Source: Promethearchaeota archaeon
GTDB lineage: Archaea; Asgardarchaeota; Lokiarchaeia; Sigynarchaeales; SOKP01
Assembly (NCBI GenBank): GCA_014729315.1
Contig: WJKD01000219.1
Coordinates: forward strand, 1 to 5,893
DNA length: 5,893 nucleotides
Direction: 5' to 3'
Shown: piece by piece, positions 1 through 4,690 of the stretch
Layout of the letters: each line of letters starts with the position of its first letter
Position numbering within the stretch: the first letter of the stretch is position 1
The notes under the pieces: model-generated
Told to the model about the DNA's origin: nothing
Seen by the model: only the letters and a program-made list of their open reading frames with translations
Database searches by the model: none
Made by a program: the position numbers and the translations under genes

Positions 1-100
1 AACTCGTCAGCTCTGAGTTCTTAAATTTGGGGCTTAAATGATTTGAAATAAAAGAAATATTAGAATAATTATTAAATAGCTTCGAACTCTTAATTGTGAT
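1..100. other. Upstream non-coding stretch, no gene supported
   Basis: All three forward frames hit a stop within the first 41 bases (TAA at 22-24, TGA at 14-16, TGA at 39-41), so at most the last few codons of an upstream gene could lie here. A short inverted repeat, AACTC (1-5) and GAGTT (15-19) with a 9-base loop, may be the foot of an upstream terminator or chance. No tRNA T-arm or other RNA signature was recognised. Confidence 0.4.
69..78 (+). promoter_or_regulatory. Candidate TATA box for the membrane-protein gene
   Basis: TTATTAAATA is centred about 27 bases before the ATG at 101. Archaeal TATA boxes lie roughly 25-30 bases before the transcription start, so transcription would begin at or next to the ATG and give a leaderless message. 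This agrees with the absence of any Shine-Dalgarno-like purine run before that ATG. AT-rich DNA makes chance matches common. Confidence 0.4.
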
Positions 101-1105
101 ATGAACCAAAAACTGTTTAACATAGTATATGTAGTTGGACTGATTGTAACGGCACTATTTATGCTGTGGGTTATTTTTTTCGGAGTTCTTTCTCTTTACT
201 TTACGTTTCTCATTTTCTTTTACGCCATTCAATTTTTAGCTGGTTTTGGTCTTGTGTTAACTATCTCGAAGATATTTTTAATAATTATGGATAAAACCAG
301 CAGTAGGCTCGGAAAGAAAGGAACAAGAATATTAATCGTTTTTGAAATCATCATTCCCGCATTGTTAATCGTATACGCAATTTACAAGATTTTCGCGGCG
401 CTTTCGGGCGAAGAAGCCCAAGTATTTCAAGGTACCATTTGGATTTGGATTGATAACATTATCTTTATCGTCGGTATTGCGTCCTTACTGCTCACGCTCT
501 ACATCATTCCCCTCGCAGGCGAGGAATTTCACAAGGCAGTGGAAATGGGAAAATTTTCGTGGTGGAAAAAAAAAGCAAAAAAAGCAGCTCGCACGCTCAA
601 AAAGAAATATTTTACCTTGCGAAAAGAATATGCGAAAGCTCAAGTTCAAGATCAGATGCAAGTTAAAGAAGTTTTAGACTTATGGAGAAATAAATTCGCA
701 ATTAATCTTTTGCTCGTCCTAGCAGTAGGATCGATTATTTTTATGCCGATTGCGTTTATCTGTGTGATGTATTGGCTCCATCTCTATATCTTCTATAGAA
801 GCGAAATCAAGAGTTACGAAAAAATCGCGTTGCTCGTTGGAATGATTTGGATTGGCCTCGTTGCGTCTGTGTCTCCGTTTATTAGCCTAGGCATTTACGA
901 ATCAATTGAAAGCTTGTTTTGGACCGTTTATATCTTTTATCTCATTGGGATCGTCCTTGCGTCTCTTATTTTTGTGAAAAAATTACTCGAACTCCAAGGA
1001 ATTACGAAAAAGGGGATACAGCTAAAGCGCAGAGCGAAAAAAATTGACAAACTGGAAAAAGAACGAGACGAATTAAAAAAAAAGCTAGAATCACAAGAAA
1101 GCTAA
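101..1105 (+). CDS. Unrecognised polytopic membrane protein with charged C-terminal helix
   Basis: I do not recognise this 334-residue protein. Seen in the sequence: strongly hydrophobic stretches at about residues 6-28, 30-62 (long, perhaps two short helices), 76-99, 115-138, 200-232, 242-264 and 272-293, suggesting about seven membrane segments. Between the fourth and fifth lies a soluble, very basic stretch (151-175, many Lys plus paired Trp at 154-155) that probably sits on the cytoplasmic face. The C-terminus (about 303-331) is rich in alternating Lys/Glu with Leu and Ile and looks like an amphipathic or coiled-coil helix. There is no separate signal peptide and no catalytic motif that I can see. 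The start at 101 is the first ATG after an in-frame TAG at 77-79. A T-tract and 295 bases separate it from psmA, so it is probably its own transcription unit. It could be a structural, transport or membrane-organising protein; nothing here decides. Confidence 0.85.
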   Translation: MNQKLFNIVYVVGLIVTALFMLWVIFFGVLSLYFTFLIFFYAIQFLAGFGLVLTISKIFLIIMDKTSSRLGKKGTRILIVFEIIIPALLIVYAIYKIFAALSGEEAQVFQGTIWIWIDNIIFIVGIASLLLTLYIIPLAGEEFHKAVEMGKFSWWKKKAKKAARTLKKKYFTLRKEYAKAQVQDQMQVKEVLDLWRNKFAINLLLVLAVGSIIFMPIAFICVMYWLHLYIFYRSEIKSYEKIALLVGMIWIGLVASVSPFISLGIYESIESLFWTVYIFYLIGIVLASLIFVKKLLELQGITKKGIQLKRRAKKIDKLEKERDELKKKLESQES

Positions 1106-1148
1106 AAACAAAAATTACAATGTCCAAACATCTCTAACAATTTATAAA

Positions 1149-1194
1149 GAGAAACTCCTAAAATGGACTTCTCGTTCATGACTTTTTTCTTTTT
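1149..1194 (+). terminator. Likely terminator of the membrane-protein gene
   Basis: A weak hairpin (GAGAA at 1149-1153 with TTCTC at 1169-1173, and an inner TCC/GGA at 1156-1158/1165-1167) is followed by a T-rich run at 1183-1194 (six T, C, five T). Archaeal transcription commonly ends at T-rich runs with or without a hairpin. The T-tract is the stronger part of the call. Confidence 0.45.
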
Positions 1195-1275
1195 CCTATC
1201 CTTGTTTATAGTAAATTAAAACAAAATATATATTGAATCGTTTATTAATTACTTTAAAAAGTTAAAAAAAAATAA

Positions 1276-1320
1276 TGTAAAGCGTTTTGTGTAAATAAAA
1301 ACACATTGTTACTTTACACA
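1276..1320. repeat. Nested inverted repeats upstream of psmA
   Basis: Two overlapping inverted repeats share a right arm: TGTGTAAA (1288-1295) with TTTACACA (1313-1320), perfect over 8 bases with a 17-base spacer, and TGTAAAG (1276-1282) with CTTTACA (1312-1318), perfect over 7. They lie about 30 bases before the likely psmA TATA box. They could be a transcription-factor site or a remnant hairpin. Chance is possible in DNA this AT-rich. Confidence 0.35.
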
Positions 1321-1348
1321 GGAATTAAATTAATAGAACATACATTAT

Positions 1349-1360
1349 CTTTAAAAAATT
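1349..1360 (+). promoter_or_regulatory. Candidate TATA box for psmA
   Basis: CTTTAAAAAATT lies about 45 bases before the psmA ATG. A transcript starting about 25 bases downstream (near 1380) would have a roughly 20-base leader that just includes the Shine-Dalgarno-like site at 1384-1390. Other AT-rich blocks nearby, such as 1225-1233, are alternatives. Confidence 0.3.
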
Positions 1361-1383
1361 AACCCAAACACGTATTATCTTGA

Positions 1384-1390
1384 AAGAGGT
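1384..1390 (+). promoter_or_regulatory. Ribosome binding site of psmA
   Basis: AAGAGGT ends ten bases before the ATG at 1401 and resembles the anti-Shine-Dalgarno complement. It supports the ATG at 1401, which also gives the N-terminus expected of the family. Confidence 0.5.
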
Positions 1391-1400
1391 TTAACTAAAA

Positions 1401-2114
1401 ATGTTCCAACAAGCAGGCAGGGGCTACGATATGGCAATAACGCAATTCAGCCCCGAAGGTCGTTTATTCCAAGTAGAATATGCAATCGAAGCAGTCCGTA
1501 GAGGAACAACCGCAATTTGTGTAAGAAATCAAAATTCTGTTATTTTCGCGGTTGAGAAGAAGAAATCTGAACTCGCATTAAGTATTGGTTCAGAAAAAAT
1601 TTTTAAAATCGACGACCACATTGGAGTAGCCATCGCCGGGTTAACTGCGGACGCACGGGTATTAATAGATAAAGCCCGCGTTCAAGCGCAGATTAACATG
1701 TTGTCCTATGATGAGAAAATTTCAGTCAAAGACGCCACTCTTCACATTTGCGAGTATAAACAAGCGTTCACTCAAAATGCGGGTGTGAGACCTTTTGGAG
1801 TAAGTTTTCTTGTGGCGGGAATCGATTCTAACGGACCGTCATTATACTTAACTGATCCAAGTGGAGCTATGTGGGGCTACAAAGCATTTGCCATTGGTTC
1901 AGGAGCGAACGAAGCGAGAACCTATCTTGAAGAAAATTACGAGGAGAACATTCCCGACGAGGAATTAAAACTATTACCTCTTCGGACATTAAAAGAGTTA
2001 ATGGCAGACGAGCTAAATGAGAATACGTGCGACATTGCATATATTTTAAAAGACGATGTGCAATTCAGATTATTGACTTTCGAAGAAAAAAAGGAATTAT
2101 TAAATAAATTATAA
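1401..2114 (+). CDS. psmA: 20S proteasome alpha subunit
   Basis: PsmA forms the two outer seven-membered rings of the cytoplasmic 20S proteasome. These rings gate substrate entry and dock the regulatory ATPase; the subunit itself is not proteolytic. Seen in the 237-residue product: the N-terminal gate and alpha-type signature (GRGYD at 6-10, then FSPEGRLFQVEYA at 16-28), EAVRRGTTAI at 30-39, a Lys at position 66 in SEKI that aligns with the pocket Lys of the Thermoplasma subunit used for ATPase C-terminal docking, and RPFGVS at 130-135. Length is normal for the family. Residue 11, usually Arg in YDRAIT, is Met here. The ATG at 1401 gives the standard MFQQAGRGYD start and has a Shine-Dalgarno site. 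It is the first gene of the conserved cluster in this window. Its 104-base gap to SBDS contains a T-tract, so the two may be transcribed separately. The family assignment is secure. Confidence 0.98.
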   Translation: MFQQAGRGYDMAITQFSPEGRLFQVEYAIEAVRRGTTAICVRNQNSVIFAVEKKKSELALSIGSEKIFKIDDHIGVAIAGLTADARVLIDKARVQAQINMLSYDEKISVKDATLHICEYKQAFTQNAGVRPFGVSFLVAGIDSNGPSLYLTDPSGAMWGYKAFAIGSGANEARTYLEENYEENIPDEELKLLPLRTLKELMADELNENTCDIAYILKDDVQFRLLTFEEKKELLNKL

Positions 2115-2137
2115 ACAGAACATTCAAGGTTATAATC

Positions 2138-2152
2138 TTATTTTTTATCTTT
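2138..2152 (+). terminator. T-rich tract after psmA
   Basis: A run with six consecutive T (2141-2146) inside a T-rich stretch, beginning 24 bases after the psmA stop. It is a plausible, possibly partial, archaeal terminator. No clear hairpin precedes it. Confidence 0.35.
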
Positions 2153-2158
2153 CAATTC

Positions 2159-2167
2159 CATATAAAG
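2159..2167 (+). promoter_or_regulatory. Candidate TATA box for SBDS
   Basis: CATATAAAG lies just after the T-tract and about 55 bases before the SBDS ATG. Expected transcription start is near 2188-2192, giving a leader of roughly 30 bases. It overlaps the left arm of an inverted repeat (2163-2169 with 2194-2200). Confidence 0.35.
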
Positions 2168-2200
2168 TGTAAAAAATGGGGAAAAGAGAAACTCACTTTA
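2163..2200. repeat. Inverted repeat over the SBDS promoter
   Basis: TAAAGTG (2163-2169) and CACTTTA (2194-2200) are perfect 7-base reverse complements with a 24-base spacer. They overlap the TATA-like box on one side and the likely leader on the other. It could be an operator, but chance is possible. Confidence 0.3.
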
Positions 2201-2218
2201 ATGATGTGAACTTTCCAT

Positions 2219-3010
2219 ATGATAGATCGAGCGAGAATTGATTTAGGAGATTATATAATCGGGCGGATCGAAAAAGGCGGAAGAACTTTCGAAATGCTAA
2301 TGGATCCTGAGAAAGCTTGGGAAGCGAAAAAACATATAAGAGAGGAAATCAGTAGGCGCCTTAAGGAGGGAAGCAAAAAATCGCGTCTTACCACAGACGA
2401 GATTTTAAACGATCCGAAAATAGATTTAGAGTTGATTTTTGAGAGTTTCATAGTATTTGAAGACTTAAAAAGAGGAAAAAAAGCGACTGACGGAGATATG
2501 GAGGCTATTTTTGATACTACCGACGGAAGAGTAATTGGTGCGCACATTTTAAACGATGGAGAAATACAATGGACTAAAGCTCAGCGTGAAGAGGAAAAGA
2601 ATAAGAAATTAAAACAGATTGTTAATATTATCAGTAAAAACGCAATTAATCCCCAAAACAATAAACCGCATCCAGCACAACGGATTGAAAAAGCAATCGA
2701 AGAGGCGAAAATTAAAATCGATCTAATGAAAAATGCGGAAGAACAAGTCGACGATGTGGTAAAAAAGATACAAACTATCATCCCTATAAGAATGGAACAA
2801 GTAGAGATGGCAATTAAAATTCCGTCTTCTTTTACTGCAAAGGGATACGGGATTGTCGCTCAATTGTCTCAAATCAAAAAGGAAGAATGGCAATCTGATG
2901 GATCTTGGGTTTCCGTGGTGAGTCTCCCTGCTGGATTTCAAATGGAATTGATTGATAAGTTGAACAAACTCACGCATGGGAGAGTTCAAACTAAACTTTT
3001 AAAAACATAA
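2219..3010 (+). CDS. sdo1: SBDS/Sdo1 ribosome maturation protein
   Basis: Archaeal homologue of the Shwachman-Bodian-Diamond syndrome protein, which in eukaryotes works with the EFL1 GTPase to release the anti-association factor eIF6/Tif6 from the large ribosomal subunit. Seen in the 263-residue product: an N-terminal FYSH-type domain (about 10-118, with EKGGRTFEMLMDP at 18-30 and TTDGR near 100-104), a central helical domain (about 119-185, with ISKNAINPQ and KPHPAQRIEKAIEEAK at 138-164) and a C-terminal ferredoxin-like domain (about 186-263, with AIKIP at 198-202 and EEWQSDGSW at 222-230). Most archaeal members that I recall have about 230-235 residues. The extra length lies mainly at about residues 31-70 in the first domain. 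The ATG at 2219 lacks a Shine-Dalgarno site; a closer look upstream meets an in-frame TGA at 2207-2209. Its position before the exosome genes is the classical archaeal arrangement. Confidence 0.97.
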   Translation: MIDRARIDLGDYIIGRIEKGGRTFEMLMDPEKAWEAKKHIREEISRRLKEGSKKSRLTTDEILNDPKIDLELIFESFIVFEDLKRGKKATDGDMEAIFDTTDGRVIGAHILNDGEIQWTKAQREEEKNKKLKQIVNIISKNAINPQNNKPHPAQRIEKAIEEAKIKIDLMKNAEEQVDDVVKKIQTIIPIRMEQVEMAIKIPSSFTAKGYGIVAQLSQIKKEEWQSDGSWVSVVSLPAGFQMELIDKLNKLTHGRVQTKLLKT

Positions 3011-3048
3011 TGTGTGTTCCGAAACATCATAGAACAAATCGCTTTATC

Positions 3049-3064
3049 GTTATTTTTTAATAAC
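3049..3064 (+). promoter_or_regulatory. Hairpin/T-tract and TATA-like site between SBDS and rrp4
   Basis: GTTATT (3049-3054) and AATAAC (3059-3064) form a perfect 6-base inverted repeat around four T, including a run of six T at 3053-3058. The T-run could help end the SBDS transcript, and the TTTTTAATAA part could be a TATA box with a start near 3085. The site may do either job or neither. With only 95 bases between the genes, read-through from SBDS into rrp4 is also possible. Confidence 0.3.
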
Positions 3065-3105
3065 TGAGGAATACAATAAACAATTACAAAAATGAGTTGA
3101 TGTAA

Positions 3106-3903
3106 ATGGAAGAAGATACAGAAGATTACGAAGAGGACGAGGACGACGAAGATTTTGACGAGGACGACGAAGACTTAGACGAGGACGATGCAACTAGAGA
3201 ACTAGTAGTCCCAGGAGAGGTATTAACTGACGATTTGGAGCATTTCCAACCCGGTAGGGGTACAATTGTGAGTAAAGGAAAGATCATATCGCTTCATATA
3301 GGACTCAAAAATATTAATAAAAACTATGTAAACGTAATTCCCCTACGGGGAATATATACACCTCGCCCCGGAGACAAAGTAATCGCAATTGTGACGGACA
3401 AAAATCCGGTAAAATATAGATGCGACATTAATGCAAAAGATGAGGCACAATTAAAGCCAAAAAATACGGTCAGAAGATTTAAAAGCCGATTGGGACGAAA
3501 AAGTTACAATAAAAGTAGTCCAAACACGGAAAAATACGATATAGGTGAGGTTTTAGTAGCTAAAGTGGTTTCTGCTGATCGTTTAAACAAACCTGAGCTT
3601 ACGACTGTGGGAAAATATTTAGGAAAAAAAAATAACGGTCTTGTCATTACAATAGATCCACCTAAAATACCGCGCGTTATCGGTCGAAGTGGTTCAATGA
3701 TTAAAATGTTAAAACGGCAAACACACTGTAATATTTTTGTTACACAAAATGGCCGAATCTGGCTAAGCGGAGAATCAATCGATCACGAACGATTACTCAT
3801 TGAAGCAATCCATAAAATAGAAAAAGAGGCTCATACAACTGGATTGACCGATCGAGTTGAAACCTTTTTAGAAAATGAAAAAACAAAAAGAGGAATTGAA
3901 TAA
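3106..3903 (+). CDS. rrp4: Exosome RNA-binding cap subunit Rrp4, with acidic N-terminal tail
   Basis: Rrp4 sits on the Rrp41/Rrp42 ring and binds RNA substrates for 3'-5' degradation or tailing. Seen in the 265-residue product: the Rrp4 N-terminal domain (about 31-95, with RELVVPGE at 31-38 and PGRGT at 49-53), an S1-type region (about 90-160, with YDIGEVLVAKV at 144-154) and a C-terminal KH-type domain (about 180-250, with PRVIGRSGSMIKM at 189-201, whose G193-R-S-G196 is the GxxG loop). HTTGLTDRV at 243-251 is also typical. Unusual: residues 1-28 contain 23 Asp/Glu, whereas the archaeal homologues I recall start only some 5-12 residues before the VVPG motif. A basic stretch at 123-132 (RRFKSRLGRK) enlarges the S1 region. 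The start is fixed by an in-frame TAA at 3103-3105 directly before the ATG, and there is no ATG between it and the first domain. No Shine-Dalgarno site is close. rrp41 follows after two bases. Confidence 0.97.
   Translation: MEEDTEDYEEDEDDEDFDEDDEDLDEDDATRELVVPGEVLTDDLEHFQPGRGTIVSKGKIISLHIGLKNINKNYVNVIPLRGIYTPRPGDKVIAIVTDKNPVKYRCDINAKDEAQLKPKNTVRRFKSRLGRKSYNKSSPNTEKYDIGEVLVAKVVSADRLNKPELTTVGKYLGKKNNGLVITIDPPKIPRVIGRSGSMIKMLKRQTHCNIFVTQNGRIWLSGESIDHERLLIEAIHKIEKEAHTTGLTDRVETFLENEKTKRGIE
3142..3183 (+). repeat. 21-base tandem repeat encoding the acidic tail of Rrp4
   Basis: Two adjacent 21-base units (3142-3162 and 3163-3183) differ at two positions and encode DDEDFDE and DDEDLDE. A third copy begins with the next two Asp codons. 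This suggests that the acidic tail grew by local duplication. Confidence 0.7.
3890..3894 (+). promoter_or_regulatory. Ribosome binding site of rrp41
   Basis: GAGGA inside the last codons of rrp4 ends 11 bases before the ATG at 3906. It supports coupled translation from the shared message. Confidence 0.5.
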
Positions 3904-3905
3904 AA

Positions 3906-4688
3906 ATGGTATTATTAATAAAAGACGAGTATCCTGACAAACTTTTTAGAGACGATGGTAAAAGGCTCGACGGAAGAGATAAACACGACTTAAGACCCAT
4001 TAAAATGGAAGTTGGAGTTATCAACAACGCAGACGGATCTGCCTATTTAGAATGGGGTAATAATAAAATCTATGCTGCGGTTTATGGACCAAGAGAAGTA
4101 CATCCGCATCACTTAGCAAAACCCGACCGTGGGATATTGCGAGTTTTTTACAGAATGGCAACATATTCTGTTTTTGACAGAAAACGACCCGCTCCCGGTA
4201 GACGAGAAAAAGAAATCTCAATGATTATTACGGATTGTTTAGAACCCGTATTATTTCTAGAACTCTATCCGGGATCGTGTTTTGAAATTTATATTGAGGT
4301 TGTCGACGCAGACGGAGGTACGAGATGTGCAAGCACTACAGTAGCCTCCTTAGCGCTAGCTGACGCTGGAGTACCCATGAAAAGCTTGGTAACCGCATTA
4401 GCCGTAGGCAAAATCGACGGACAAGTCGTTGTTGATCTTTCGGGTGTTGAAGATAAAGCTGGTGACGCTGATCTTCCCATGGCTATTACTTGGTTTAACG
4501 AAGAAATCTCTTTAATGCAATTTGACGGAGAGATGACGATGGAAGAATATCGAGAAAGCTTAAAGTTGGCAAAAGAAGCTGCCAGCAAAATCTACGATAT
4601 GCAACTAAAAGCCTTAAAAAATAAATATCTCGAGATTAAAGATACTATAGAAAATACTTCTAATCAAACGAATGAAGGAGGAACATAA
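3906..4688 (+). CDS. rrp41: Exosome catalytic subunit Rrp41 (RNase PH family)
   Basis: Rrp41 carries the phosphorolytic active site of the archaeal exosome, formed with Rrp42: it shortens RNA 3' ends using phosphate, or adds nucleotides from NDPs in reverse. Seen in the 260-residue product: RLDGRDKHDLRPI at 20-32, YGPREVHP at 60-67, the RNA-binding Arg-rich segment RKRPAPGRREKEIS at 92-105, the phosphate-binding region GGTRCASTT at 137-145, ASLALADAGVPM at 147-158 and GDADLP at 186-191. Asp189 in the last motif aligns with the catalytic Asp of the archaeal enzyme (Asp182 in Sulfolobus solfataricus), so the enzyme looks active. The C-terminus ends in a helix and a polar tail (about 246-260). 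The ATG at 3906 has a Shine-Dalgarno site. The gene lies two bases from rrp4 and from rrp42, so one transcript is very likely. Confidence 0.98.
   Translation: MVLLIKDEYPDKLFRDDGKRLDGRDKHDLRPIKMEVGVINNADGSAYLEWGNNKIYAAVYGPREVHPHHLAKPDRGILRVFYRMATYSVFDRKRPAPGRREKEISMIITDCLEPVLFLELYPGSCFEIYIEVVDADGGTRCASTTVASLALADAGVPMKSLVTALAVGKIDGQVVVDLSGVEDKAGDADLPMAITWFNEEISLMQFDGEMTMEEYRESLKLAKEAASKIYDMQLKALKNKYLEIKDTIENTSNQTNEGGT
4677..4681 (+). promoter_or_regulatory. Strong ribosome binding site of rrp42
   Basis: GGAGG, within the last codons of rrp41, ends nine bases before the ATG at 4691. It is the best Shine-Dalgarno match in the window, and indicates that rrp42 is meant to be translated well. An adjacent ATG at 4694 would be 12 bases away, so 4691 is preferred. 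Confidence 0.65.
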
Positions 4689-4690
4689 AA

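Noticed and set aside
566..574. A9 run as a programmed frameshift site in the membrane-protein gene
   Set aside because: The zero frame stays open to a sensible C-terminal helix. The run encodes Lys in a Lys-rich segment, so simple AT-rich composition explains it, as it does the A9 at 1075-1083.
450..677. A 75-codon + strand open frame inside the membrane-protein gene
   Set aside because: It lies in another frame of a longer, coherent membrane protein and has no family signature. A9 (566-574) could allow slippage into it, but nothing shows that this happens.
1106..1400. A small gene or C/D-box RNA in the gap before psmA
   Set aside because: Frames are short and AT-driven, and I see no paired C and D boxes or tRNA-like elements.
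2251..2989. Three minus-strand open frames opposite SBDS
   Set aside because: They are shadows of the SBDS gene, without promoter, ribosome binding site or recognisable protein features.
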